Source of the DNA: Mycolicibacterium neworleansense
GTDB lineage: Bacteria; Actinomycetota; Actinomycetes; Mycobacteriales; Mycobacteriaceae
DNA: 64,000 nucleotides
Direction: 5' to 3'
NCBI RefSeq assembly: GCF_001245615.1
Contig: NZ_CWKH01000001.1
Location: forward strand, 62,001-126,000
Shown here: in pieces, positions 53,504-61,938 of the stretch
Numbering within the stretch: the first letter of the stretch is position 1
How the letters are laid out: every line of letters begins with the position of its first letter
Made by a program: the position numbers and the translations under genes
Notes under the pieces: model-generated
The model's database searches: none
Told to the model about the DNA's origin: nothing
What the model saw: only the letters and a program-made list of their open reading frames with translations

Positions 53504-54552
53504 CGGTAGTCGGTGGATTCGGCGAGTTCGGCGGCAGAGCGCATCAGCTCGGTGACCACCGGTCCGAACGCCAGCAGCTTCTCGTCGTCGCCGGCCCGCT
53601 GAAAACCCTGCTCCAGGACGATCGCCAGCTTCCATTTCGCCAGCACCAGGTAGTAGTCCAGATCGTCGACCTGGCGTCCGGAGACCTTCGCGTAGTGCGC
53701 GACGACGTCGTCACGCGAAGGCATTCCGCGCATGTCGACATAACCCATCTCCGACGGCTCCGGGTTGTCGGGATCGGAGGGCCAACTCTGCACCATCCAG
53801 GCCAGGTCCAACTTCGGGTCGCCGACGGTCCCCATCTCCCAGTCCACGATGGCGGCCATCGTGGCCGGGGCGCCGTGGCGGTACATGACATTGGCGAACT
53901 GGTAGTCGCCGTGCATCAGGCCGGGGATGAAGTCGAGTGGCTTGTGCGCGCGCAGCCAGTCGGTGGCGACGTCGAGATCCGGCAGATCACGGTTCTTGAT
54001 CCGGTCGAGGAACCCGATCCAGCGGTCGACCTGGCGTTCGTGGAAACCGTCGGGCCGACCGAGATCGGCCAGCCCCTTGGCCTGCCAATCCACCTTCGAC
54101 AGCAGTGCAATACCCTCGGCCAGCTGATAACTCAGCGCCGGGCGGGTACTCATGTCGGTGTTGAAAGGCTCGGGCCAACGGCCGTGGGTGTCCATCGGAG
54201 ACCAGCCGTCGACGAAACCCATCAGATAGAAGGGCCGGCCCAGCACGTCCGGATCCGCGCACACTCCGATCGCCGCGGTGTGCGGGACATCGGTACCGTC
54301 GAGCGCCTCGATGATGCGCCACTCCCGCAGGATGCCCTTGTCCCGGTCCGGCGGCGCCCCGGCCGGAGGCATGCGCAGGACGCAGGTGTGGTCGCCACGG
54401 CGGATCTCGTAGATGACATTCTGGGTGCCCCCGGACAGGAAGCGGGCCTCCAGTGGTTCGCCCTTGCCGGGCAGGCCCGCGTTGTCCATCCAATCGGCAA
54501 GTCGCGCAGTGTCGAGACCGTGCATGCGAGGAGCAGAATCAGATTGCGTCAC
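53500..54552 (-). CDS. Acyl-CoA dehydrogenase-linked phosphotransferase (ACAD10/11-like kinase domain)
   Basis: A 350-aa kinase-fold protein with an intact catalytic loop MHGDYQFANVM near residue 223 and the metal motif IVDWEMGTVGDP near 245. In ACAD10/11 of animals this domain is fused to an acyl-CoA dehydrogenase and phosphorylates a hydroxyacyl-CoA on the way to dehydration. Here the dehydrogenase is the neighbouring gene, with a GTGA overlap. This supports catabolism of a 4-hydroxyacyl-type CoA ester. The longer frame to 55023 is noise. Confidence 0.87.
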   Translation of the reverse strand: MTQSDSAPRMHGLDTARLADWMDNAGLPGKGEPLEARFLSGGTQNVIYEIRRGDHTCVLRMPPAGAPPDRDKGILREWRIIEALDGTDVPHTAAIGVCADPDVLGRPFYLMGFVDGWSPMDTHGRWPEPFNTDMSTRPALSYQLAEGIALLSKVDWQAKGLADLGRPDGFHERQVDRWIGFLDRIKNRDLPDLDVATDWLRAHKPLDFIPGLMHGDYQFANVMYRHGAPATMAAIVDWEMGTVGDPKLDLAWMVQSWPSDPDNPEPSEMGYVDMRGMPSRDDVVAHYAKVSGRQVDDLDYYLVLAKWKLAIVLEQGFQRAGDDEKLLAFGPVVTELMRSAAELAESTDYR

Positions 54553-55850
54553 AGGTTGCCCACCTCGGCCTCCAGGAACTCGGCGAACTTCGCCTTGGCG
54601 GCTTCGCGTTTGCGGGGTATCCACTCGGTCGGCCAGGTGTCGGTGGTCGGCTGGTAATCGCGCAGCACCTGCCGGGCGACCGTGGTCTTGTGTACCTCGG
54701 TCGGGCCGTCGGCCAGCCCCATCACCGCGGCGCCGGTGACCATGCCCAAAAACGGCATCTCGTTGGTGACGCCGAGTGCGCCATGGACCTGCATTGCCCG
54801 CCAGGCGATGTCGTGCAGCACGGTGGGCATCGCCACCTTGACCGCGGCGATGTCCTTGCGGACCTTCTTGTAGTCGTTGTACTTGTCGATCTCCCACGCC
54901 GTGTAGAGCACCATCAACCGGAACTGCAGCAACTGGGCATACGAGTCGGCGATGTAGCCCTGGACGAACTGCTTGTCGGACAGCCTGCTGCCCTGGGTCT
55001 CGCGGCTCAGTGCGCGTTCGCACATCATGTCCAGTGCCTTCTGGGCCAGGCCGATCGTGCGCATCGCGTGGTGAATCCGTCCGCCGCCCAACCGGGTCTG
55101 GGCGATCACGAACGCCTGCCCCTCGCCGCCAAGCAGGGCCGCGGCGGGTACCCGGACATTGTCGTAGTGGATCAGCGCGTGGCTGCCGTGATTGTCCGCT
55201 TCGCCGTACAGGCCCACATTGCGGACGATCTTGACGCCGGGTGTGTCGGTGGGCACCAGGAACATCGACATGCCCTGATAGGCGCTGACCTCGGGGTTGG
55301 TGACCACCATGACGATCAGGAACGACGCGGTTGCGGCGTTGGAGGAGAAGAACTTCCAGCCGTTTATCACCCAGTCGTCCCCGTCGCGTACCGCGCTCGT
55401 GGTGAACAGCGTCGGGTCCGCTCCGGCGTGCGGCTCGGTCATCGAGTAGCAGGAGAACAGTTCACCCTCGAGCAGCGGATGCAGATATTGCTTCTTCTGC
55501 TCCTCGGTGCCGTAATGCGCGATGATCTCGGCGTTGCCGGTGTCGGGGGCCTGACACCCGAACACGATCGGAGCCCACTGTGAGCGCCCGAGGATCTCGT
55601 TGAGCAGCGCCAATTTGAGCTGACCGTAGCCCTGCCCGCCCAGTTCCGGACCGAGATGTGTGGCCCACAAACCTTTTTCGCGCACCTGCGCCTTGAGCGG
55701 GTCGATCGCTTCCCTGCGCTTGCCCTCCAGCTGGGTGAACTGCAGGTGGGGCCAGGCCAGGTCGAGCGGCTCGACCTGTTCGGTGACGAATTCGTCTGCC
55801 CAGTCCAGTAGTTCCTGATACTCGGGGTCAGTCTCGAAATCCCACGCCAT
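54549..55850 (-). CDS. Acyl-CoA dehydrogenase, ACAD10/11-like
   Basis: A 433-aa dehydrogenase with SMTEPHAGADPTLFTTSA near residue 136, WVINGWKFFSSNA near 160 and ALGVTNEMPFLGMV near 367. It ends with VHKTTVARQVLRDY and a basic tail. The EPHAGADP form and the WKFFSSNA motif are typical of the ACAD10/11 group rather than classic FadEs. Its partner kinase overlaps its 3' end. It is downstream of a TetR gene by 15 bp and likely belongs to its operon. Confidence 0.9.
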   Translation of the reverse strand: MAWDFETDPEYQELLDWADEFVTEQVEPLDLAWPHLQFTQLEGKRREAIDPLKAQVREKGLWATHLGPELGGQGYGQLKLALLNEILGRSQWAPIVFGCQAPDTGNAEIIAHYGTEEQKKQYLHPLLEGELFSCYSMTEPHAGADPTLFTTSAVRDGDDWVINGWKFFSSNAATASFLIVMVVTNPEVSAYQGMSMFLVPTDTPGVKIVRNVGLYGEADNHGSHALIHYDNVRVPAAALLGGEGQAFVIAQTRLGGGRIHHAMRTIGLAQKALDMMCERALSRETQGSRLSDKQFVQGYIADSYAQLLQFRLMVLYTAWEIDKYNDYKKVRKDIAAVKVAMPTVLHDIAWRAMQVHGALGVTNEMPFLGMVTGAAVMGLADGPTEVHKTTVARQVLRDYQPTTDTWPTEWIPRKREAAKAKFAEFLEAEVGNL

Positions 55851-55865
55851 CGGGGGCCCTCCGAT

Positions 55866-56522
55866 CTAGTTGTTGGGGTGGTTGAAGCCGGTGATCATCG
55901 CACCGATGTCGCGTGCGACGACGTCGGTGAACGAGCGGTCGCCGAAACTGCCGCCGGCCCAGTGCCGGACGCCTTCACTGACCAGGATCTGGGCCAGCCG
56001 GGAGAGGTGCTGCACGTCGACGTGGGAACCGAGCCGGCCGTCGGCCTTGGCGCGGGTGAACAACTCGCCGAACATGTCGGCGTCGTGCGCGTCCGGATCG
56101 ATCTCTCCGGCCAGGATCCGGTGCTCGTGCCGGTATCCCTCCAGGATCGTCTCGACGATCAGGTCGGGTGGGTTACGCGCCATGGACCGCTCGAGGCTGC
56201 GTAGCGCCTCGGTGATCACGGTCATCACGTCGTACTCGCCGACCAGTAACGATTTCACTCGCTTCTGCGCGAGTCGGGTAGAGGTCAGGCCCACTTCGAA
56301 CAGCACGTCTTCTTTGGCCGGGAAATAGAAGTAGAACAGGGCCCGGGATACCCCCGCAGCGCGGCAGATATCGGTGACCGTGGTCTTGGCGTAGCCGTTC
56401 GTACGCCAGAGGGCCATCGCGGCCTGAACCAGATCGCGCTTGGTCTGGTGCGAACGGGCACGCTGGAAGGACGCGCGGCGTTGACTGCCGTCAGCAGTGT
56501 CTGTCGCGGTTCCCTTGGCCAT
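55866..56522 (-). CDS. TetR-family transcriptional regulator
   Basis: A 218-aa regulator with a clear helix-turn-helix (LVQAAMALWRTNGY, then TVTDICRAAGVSRALFYFYF, about residues 31-68). It is the first gene of an operon with the ACAD10/11-like dehydrogenase, kinase and quinone oxidoreductase, so it probably represses that operon. ATG 56522 is used; GTG 56531 is an alternative, and no good ribosome site precedes either. An imperfect palindrome lies at 56558-56580. Confidence 0.85.
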   Translation of the reverse strand: MAKGTATDTADGSQRRASFQRARSHQTKRDLVQAAMALWRTNGYAKTTVTDICRAAGVSRALFYFYFPAKEDVLFEVGLTSTRLAQKRVKSLLVGEYDVMTVITEALRSLERSMARNPPDLIVETILEGYRHEHRILAGEIDPDAHDADMFGELFTRAKADGRLGSHVDVQHLSRLAQILVSEGVRHWAGGSFGDRSFTDVVARDIGAMITGFNHPNN

Positions 56523-56871
56523 CTTCCGCACTCTAACAACGGATACGGGTATTGAGAATAGTTGACGTTTGTCTAACTATCTCTGAATCGACACACCGCT
56601 GCGCGACCGCCGGTGAGCTGGTTGCCGAGCATTCCGGGCCAGGTCGTGGCCGATGAGATCGACTACCTCGCCGACGCCTGAAGGCCACGATCGGCCGAGA
56701 CCGTGATGGCCGACCGATGATGCTGGGCGGTTAAGCCCGAGAATCCTATTCTTGCTGCTTGTCGCAGATGAGTCGGGGTCCGACGTTGACGCACAACCGG
56801 GCCTGTGGAAATCTACTATTCATAGATGAGAGCCGCATTCTCATACCCTGCGGCTGGAACGGGAGCAGCTG
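56523..56871. promoter_or_regulatory. 349-bp divergent region between TetR and P450 genes
   Basis: At 56558-56580 ATAGTT-GAC-GTTT and GTCTAACTAT form an imperfect inverted repeat, probably the operator of the adjacent TetR. At 56826-56844 ATGAGA-N7-TCTCAT resembles the GAGAAY-N3-RTTCTC class in its right half and lies 27 bp before the P450 start. I see no gene in the middle; a 22-codon frame at 56613-56681 could be a coding remnant. Confidence 0.6.
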
Positions 56872-58152
56872 ATGGCGATCGACCCAACCGGTATCGATTT
56901 TTTCCGCGATGAACGATTGGTCGATGATCCGTACCCATTCTTCGAGGCGCTGCGGAACAAGTGCCCGGTGAGCCGCGAGGACCACTACAACGTCACGATG
57001 GTGACCGGCTGGGACGAAGCCGTGCAGGTCTACAACGATGAGGAGACCTTCTCGTCGTGCCTGTCGGTCACGGGTCCGTTCCCAGGGTTCCCGGTACCGC
57101 TGGAGGGGCGCAGCGCCGAAGAGGTCACCGCGCTCATCGACAAGCACCGCAATGAACTGCCGTTCAGCGATCAGCTGCCGACCCTGGATCCGCCCACCCA
57201 TACCGATCACCGCTCGTTGTTGATGCGGCTCATCACGCCCAAGCGCCTCAAGGAGAACGAGGACGCGATGTGGCAGTTGGCCGACGAGGTGCTCGACAGC
57301 TACCTGGCGTCCGGCGGGGGCGAGTTCATCAAGGGCTTCGCCGGGCCCTTCACGTTGCTGGTGATCGCTGATCTGCTGGGAATCCCGGCCGAGGACCGCG
57401 AGGCGTTCGTCAACGGCATCAAGCAGAACTCCGGTGGCGGCATCGGCAGCACCAGCAAGGAGGCGCTGTCCCACAGCCCGCTGGAGTTCCTCTACGGCCA
57501 GTTCTCCGACTACATCTCGGATCGTCGGGCCAACCCGCGCGACGACGTCCTCACCGGACTGGCCGAGGCCACCTTCCCCGACGGCAGCATCCCTGACGTC
57601 GGCGATGTCGCCCGGGTGGCGACCAATGTCTTCTCGGCCGGGCAGGAGACGACGGTACGTCTGCTCAGCACCGCATTGAAGGTCCTTGGTGAACAGCCGG
57701 AGATCCAGCAGCGCCTGCGTGCCGACCGCAGCCTGATCCCGAACTTCATCGAGGAGGCGCTGCGCATCGAGAGCCCGGTCAAGGGCGACTTCCGGCTGTC
57801 GCGCTGCCCGGTGACCATCGGTGACACCGAATTGGACGCCGGCACCACGGTGATGGTGCTCAACGGCGCGGCCAACCGCGATCCGCGGCGCTTCGAGGAT
57901 CCCGACACCTTCGACCCAGCCCGCAAGAACGCGCGTCAGCATCTGGCGTTCGGTCGCGGTATCCACAGCTGCCCGGGAGCTCCGTTGGCGCGGGCCGAGA
58001 CCCGGGTCGGTATCGAACGATTGCTCGACCGGACCACCGACATCCGCATCTCCGAGGCCAAGCACGGCTCCGACGGCGACCGGCGCTACAACTACATCCC
58101 CACCTTCATCCTGCGCGGCCTGACCGAGCTGCACCTGGAGTTCGACAGCTGA
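56872..58152 (+). CDS. Cytochrome P450
   Basis: A 426-aa P450 with I-helix FSAGQETTVRLL near residue 252, ExxR in EEALRIESPVK and heme motif FGRGIHSCPGAPLAR with the ligand Cys at 367. It starts an operon with a ferredoxin (1-bp TGATG overlap), a DUF1330 protein and a luciferase-like oxidoreductase. The sequence is as conserved as a standard catabolic CYP; substrate unknown. Confidence 0.92.
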   Translation: MAIDPTGIDFFRDERLVDDPYPFFEALRNKCPVSREDHYNVTMVTGWDEAVQVYNDEETFSSCLSVTGPFPGFPVPLEGRSAEEVTALIDKHRNELPFSDQLPTLDPPTHTDHRSLLMRLITPKRLKENEDAMWQLADEVLDSYLASGGGEFIKGFAGPFTLLVIADLLGIPAEDREAFVNGIKQNSGGGIGSTSKEALSHSPLEFLYGQFSDYISDRRANPRDDVLTGLAEATFPDGSIPDVGDVARVATNVFSAGQETTVRLLSTALKVLGEQPEIQQRLRADRSLIPNFIEEALRIESPVKGDFRLSRCPVTIGDTELDAGTTVMVLNGAANRDPRRFEDPDTFDPARKNARQHLAFGRGIHSCPGAPLARAETRVGIERLLDRTTDIRISEAKHGSDGDRRYNYIPTFILRGLTELHLEFDS

Positions 58153-58346
58153 TGCGGGTCAGGGTTGACGAAGACCGCTGTGCCGGACACGGCATGTGCC
58201 TGACGCTGTGCCCGGAGGTCTTCGAGATGTCGGACGACGGTTGGGCGGTGGCCGACCCCGAAGAGGTCCCGGAGGGCCTGGAGGACGCGGCCCGTGAGGC
58301 GATAGACAACTGCCCGGAACGGGCAATCAGCGAAATCAACGAGTAG
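58152..58346 (+). CDS. Ferredoxin, 3Fe-4S type with His at the variable position
   Basis: A 64-aa ferredoxin with Cys10, His13, Cys16, Cys20 and Cys54 (CAGHGMC and NCPERAI). The His in C-x2-H-x2-C marks the mycobacterial P450 redox-partner class. It overlaps the P450 stop and most likely reduces that enzyme. Its extra Cys20 is shared with many ferredoxins of this type. Confidence 0.92.
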   Translation: MRVRVDEDRCAGHGMCLTLCPEVFEMSDDGWAVADPEEVPEGLEDAAREAIDNCPERAISEINE

Positions 58347-58357
58347 AGAAGGGTTTT

Positions 58358-58660
58358 GTGGATATGGCATCTGCCAAGGGCTACGTGATCATCACCGAGG
58401 ACATCAAGGACCCGGCCGGCATGGGTGAGTACGCCAAGCTCGCGTCGAAAGCCATGGGCGGCGCCACCATCGTGGCCGTGGATCAGAAGCCCGAGGTGAT
58501 CGAGGGTGCCTGGCACGGCACGCAAACCGTGGTGCTCGAGTTCGAGTCGGTTGACGCCGCACGGGAGTGGTACTACTCCGATGCCTACCAGGCGGCCGCC
58601 AGGGTTCGCCAGGGCGCCGCGGAGTGCAACGGCGTCATCCTCTCCGGCTTCCCTTCCTGA
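58358..58660 (+). CDS. DUF1330 family protein, 100 aa
   Basis: A small ferredoxin-like-fold protein of the DUF1330 family: KGYVIITEDIKDPAGMGEYA near residue 7, VIEGAWHGTQTVVLEF near 47 and a WYYSDAYQAAARVRQGAA segment near 71. The family's function is unknown, though members appear in catabolic operons. The GTG at 58358 has AGAAGGG close upstream; ATG 58364 is possible. Confidence 0.85.
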   Translation: MDMASAKGYVIITEDIKDPAGMGEYAKLASKAMGGATIVAVDQKPEVIEGAWHGTQTVVLEFESVDAAREWYYSDAYQAAARVRQGAAECNGVILSGFPS

Positions 58661-58674
58661 TCGGGCCGGCCGCA

Positions 58675-59592
58675 GTGCGCTACAGCATCACGTATCCGAT
58701 GCATACTCACCCGTACCATCCGGATCTGGTGAGTGGCAGCGGAGTTGCCGCGATGGCCGCTGCGGCCGAGGCCGCGGGGTTCGACGGCTTCGGTTTCACC
58801 GATCACCCCGCACCGTCCCAGCGCTGGCTCGATGCCGGCGGACACGACGCCCTGGACCCGTTCGTGGCCATGGCCTTCGCCGCGGCGCACACCACGACCC
58901 TGCGTCTGGTGCCCAACATCGTGGTGCTGCCGTATCGAAACCCGTTCGTGGTGGCCAAATCCGGTGCCAGCCTGGACCTGCTGTCCGGTGGCCGGTTCAC
59001 GCTGGCGGTCGGGGTCGGTTATCTCAAGCGGGAATTCGCCGCGCTGGGAGTCTCCTTCGACGAGCGCGCCGCACTGTTCGACGAGGCACTCGAGGTGATC
59101 CGCGGCATCTGGACCACCGATGACTACACCTTCGAGGGCAAGAACTTCAGCGCACGCGGCATCACCGCCCACCCCCGGCCGGCGGCGCGGCCGCATCCAC
59201 CGATCTGGATCGGCGGCAACACCTCTGCCGCGCGGGCCAGGGTGGCCAAACATGGAGACGGTTGGTGCCCGTTCGCCGCGCCGGCCGGTCTGGCCAAGAC
59301 GGCGGGAACCGCGGCGATGGATTCACTGGACGCCTTGGCTGCCGGCATCGAGGATCTGCGGGCCCGGCTTTCCGCTGCCGGTCGAGTTCCGGACGGAATC
59401 GACATCGTCTTCAACAACTTTGAGGGTGGCAGCCCGGGCGATGACGACTTCGATGCCGACGCATATCTGGCTGGGGTGGAGAAGCTCGCCGCACTGGGGG
59501 TGACCTGGCTGCACGTCACCCTGCCCGGCGACAGCCTGGCCCATGCTCTGGAAGCCACCGAGAAGTTCGGGAAGACGGTGATCGCGGCGTAG
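58675..59592 (+). CDS. Luciferase-like (probably F420-dependent) oxidoreductase
   Basis: A 305-aa LLM-family protein beginning VRYSITYPMHTHPYH. It has FTDHPAPSQRWLDAGGHDALDP near residue 40 and GVGYLKREFAALG near 116. PPIWIGGNTSAARARVAKHGDGW near 176 is typical of mycobacterial F420-dependent members. It would transfer hydride to or from a substrate oxidised by the P450. The GTG start at 58675 lies 14 bp after the DUF1330 stop. Confidence 0.85.
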   Translation: MRYSITYPMHTHPYHPDLVSGSGVAAMAAAAEAAGFDGFGFTDHPAPSQRWLDAGGHDALDPFVAMAFAAAHTTTLRLVPNIVVLPYRNPFVVAKSGASLDLLSGGRFTLAVGVGYLKREFAALGVSFDERAALFDEALEVIRGIWTTDDYTFEGKNFSARGITAHPRPAARPHPPIWIGGNTSAARARVAKHGDGWCPFAAPAGLAKTAGTAAMDSLDALAAGIEDLRARLSAAGRVPDGIDIVFNNFEGGSPGDDDFDADAYLAGVEKLAALGVTWLHVTLPGDSLAHALEATEKFGKTVIAA

Positions 59593-59615
59593 CCGCTAGT
59601 TGACGATCTATGGAC

Positions 59616-60383
59616 CTACGCGGGTGTCAGCGCGGCAATCGGTGTCGTCGTGGTGGCGTGCACCAACAGTTCGGCCAACTCGCGCGGACGGCTCAAGAAC
59701 GGTGAATGCGACGCGTCGATGGTCAGCTGCTCGACCCCGAGGCGTTGGGTGACCGTGTCGGCCAGCCACCGTGGCATCGAGCGGTCCTGGGTGCAACGGA
59801 TGAAGCTGCGGGGCAGATCGGCCGCCCAGAACTGCGGCACCGACACCGGGGTGACGGTGGTGTCGCCGAACCGCTCGGGGCCCAGGCGCTCGAAAGCCCA
59901 ACGGGCCGTTGCCTCATCGCAGTCGTGATAGAAGTAGCGCCACGCACCGTCGAAGTCGGCGAACGTCATCGCGCCATCGTCGTCGAAGTGCAGGTAGCCG
60001 AGCATCTCGCCGACATCACCGTCGAACTCGCCGCCCAGCTGGTCATCGGCCGAACGCATGGCCATGGCTTCGGGATAGGTCCGGCCCTCTCTGGGCAGTG
60101 CCGCGGCCAGATATGCGATGTGGCCCACCAGTTCCGGGGCGGCATCCGCGGCCAGAGTGGCGTCGAACCCGCCCCCGGAATGCCCGACCAGCACGTCTCC
60201 GGCCTGCATCACCTCGACGATCGCGGTCCGCCGGTTGGCCAGGGTGGACTCCTCGGCTACCCGGGCACCGTGGCCGGGCAGGTCGACGGCGATGCCGTCG
60301 TGACCCAGTTCCCGCAACTCGTCGATGGTGCGCTCCCAGCACCAGCCCGCATGAAAACCACCGTGTACGAAGACGAACCGCAT
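59616..60383 (-). CDS. Alpha/beta hydrolase, hydroxynitrile-lyase/esterase-like
   Basis: A 255-aa hydrolase starting directly with the oxyanion segment MRFVFVHGGFHAGWCWE. The nucleophile is Ser in VGHSGGG near residue 69 and the histidine is in IDASHSPFLSRP near 226. The cap resembles plant esterase/hydroxynitrile-lyase-type proteins. It is third in the P450-ferredoxin operon, 7 bp after the ferredoxin. Confidence 0.85.
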   Translation of the reverse strand: MRFVFVHGGFHAGWCWERTIDELRELGHDGIAVDLPGHGARVAEESTLANRRTAIVEVMQAGDVLVGHSGGGFDATLAADAAPELVGHIAYLAAALPREGRTYPEAMAMRSADDQLGGEFDGDVGEMLGYLHFDDDGAMTFADFDGAWRYFYHDCDEATARWAFERLGPERFGDTTVTPVSVPQFWAADLPRSFIRCTQDRSMPRWLADTVTQRLGVEQLTIDASHSPFLSRPRELAELLVHATTTTPIAALTPA

Positions 60384-60390
60384 TCGCGGA

Positions 60391-60591
60391 CTACTCGTCG
60401 ACGATCGAGATGGCCTGACGCGGGCACTGCCGAACCGCTTCGCGGACCTGCGCCTCGTTCTCCGGCGTCACATCCTCCTGCAGGATGTGCAGGTAATCCT
60501 GATCATCGAGGTCGAACACTTCGGGGATGATCCCCATACAGACCGCGTTGCTCTCACAGATCTCGAAATCGACGTGAACCTTCTTGGTCAC
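60391..60591 (-). CDS. Ferredoxin, 3Fe-4S type with Asn at the variable position
   Basis: A 66-aa ferredoxin with Cys12, Asn15, Cys18 and Cys56 (CESNAVC and QCPRQAI). It overlaps the P450 stop (GTGA) and is presumably that P450's electron donor. The Asn replaces the His or Ser found in the other two ferredoxins of the window. Confidence 0.92.
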   Translation of the reverse strand: MTKKVHVDFEICESNAVCMGIIPEVFDLDDQDYLHILQEDVTPENEAQVREAVRQCPRQAISIVDE

Positions 60592-61790
60592 CGCAACACC
60601 CTCACCGGCACATGCGAGTACCCCGCCACGTTCTGCATGTGAACCCGTTGTAGCTCATCCCATTTCACCTCGTATCGAGGCATGAAGTCGAGCAGCTTCT
60701 CCAGGGCGACGGCGCTCTCCATGCGGGCCAGCGCAGCGCCCAAACAGCTGTGGATGCCGTAGCCCAGCCCCAGGTTCTGTGCCTCGGTGCGGTCACGCTC
60801 GATGTCGAAGGTGTCGGCATCGGTGAACGCATCGGGATCGCGGTTGGCCGCGGCGCTGATCAGGAAGACCGCCTTGCCCGCCGGAATGGTGCCGCTGGGC
60901 ACGTGGGCTTCCTTGAGGGTGTAGCGGACGTTGTACTGCACCGGGCCCTCGAAACGCAGCAACTCCTCGACGGCGGCAGGGATCTTCTCGCGGTCGTCGA
61001 GCAGCTTCTGCCATTGCTCGGGGTTGCGGGCGAACAGCACCATCGCGGTGCCGACGAGCTTGGTGACAGTCTCGGCACCGGCGCCGCCGAGCAGGGTGGC
61101 GAAGCCGGTGATCTCGATGTCGTCGAGGCGGCGCATCTGGCCGTCCTCGCCGGGGATCTCTGCCGCGATCAACCGGCTGATCATGTCGTCCTGGGGGTTC
61201 TCCCGGCGCTTCTGCACCAGCCCGTAGTAATAGATGCCGGTGTCGATGTTGGCCTGCATGCCGGCCTCGGAGTAGCCGATCTGCCCCGGCTCACGGGAGA
61301 GGCTGGTGTCGATCCAGTGCCGGACCTGCTGGCGGTATTCCGGGTCGACGCCGGCCATCCGGGTGATGACCTCGACGGGGAACGGACCCGAGAAGTCTTG
61401 GACCACATCGAATTCGTCGGAGTCGATCTTCGCGAGGAAGTGGTCGATCTGCTCGACGACGGTGTCGCGCTGGGACTGGATCATGCGCGGGGTGAACGCC
61501 TTGTTCAGCAGGCTGCGCATGTGCCGGTGATCGGGCGGGTCCATGAAGATGATCGACTTCTGTGGAGGCTCGTCGCTCTGGACCATGGCCAGATCGCAGC
61601 CACGCGACGAGGAGAACGCCTCGTGGTCCTTCAATGCTGCCGACACGTCCTCGTGCCGCGTCAGGGCATAGAAGTCGGAGTCCTCGTTGTAGTACAGCGG
61701 TGCGTCTTGGCGCATCCGGCGGTACATGTCGAACGGGTTGTTGAAGAACTCCTCGGAGAACGGATCGAAGATCACCTGGGCCTTGGTCAT
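60588..61790 (-). CDS. Cytochrome P450 with Leu at the first heme-motif position
   Basis: A 400-aa P450 with I-helix LLGGAGAETVTKLVG near residue 233, ExxR in EELLRFEGPVQ and a heme loop LGYGIHSCLGAALAR with ligand Cys349. The nearly invariant Phe of FxxGxxxCxG is Leu here, a change that can alter heme potential. ATG 61790 has AAGGAGGAG upstream; the longer frame to 61838 is less likely. It leads an operon with its ferredoxin and a hydrolase. Confidence 0.92.
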   Translation of the reverse strand: MTKAQVIFDPFSEEFFNNPFDMYRRMRQDAPLYYNEDSDFYALTRHEDVSAALKDHEAFSSSRGCDLAMVQSDEPPQKSIIFMDPPDHRHMRSLLNKAFTPRMIQSQRDTVVEQIDHFLAKIDSDEFDVVQDFSGPFPVEVITRMAGVDPEYRQQVRHWIDTSLSREPGQIGYSEAGMQANIDTGIYYYGLVQKRRENPQDDMISRLIAAEIPGEDGQMRRLDDIEITGFATLLGGAGAETVTKLVGTAMVLFARNPEQWQKLLDDREKIPAAVEELLRFEGPVQYNVRYTLKEAHVPSGTIPAGKAVFLISAAANRDPDAFTDADTFDIERDRTEAQNLGLGYGIHSCLGAALARMESAVALEKLLDFMPRYEVKWDELQRVHMQNVAGYSHVPVRVLR

Positions 61791-61938
61791 TGGCTGGCTC
61801 CTCCTTCGCGGCGGGCTGGGCCGGAAGTGCTGTGACACGTTACGGGAAACTGTTGAACTGTAACGCTAACAGTAATCCCTTTGGGAGTGTTTGAAAAGCG
61901 CAAAATGCGCGCTGATCAGGCCGTGACGGCAAGTCCGA
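61791..61938. promoter_or_regulatory. P450 promoter region with interleaved inverted repeats
   Basis: CGTTAC (61838-61843) pairs with GTAACG (61860-61865), and ACTGTT (61849-61854) pairs with AACAGT (61868-61873). The two 6-bp inverted repeats interleave within 36 bp. They may be operators for a regulator not in this window. They lie about 50-80 bp before the P450 start. Confidence 0.5.

Noticed and set aside
54552..55023. Upstream extension of the phosphotransferase frame
   Set aside because: The extension is the antiparallel-frame shadow of the acyl-CoA dehydrogenase on the same strand. A GTGA overlap start at 54552 fits the operon better.
56613..56681. 22-codon frame in the TetR/P450 intergenic region, possible gene remnant
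   Set aside because: It begins VSWLPSIPGQ and looks coding-like, but it is too short to assign and has no ribosome site; it may be chance.
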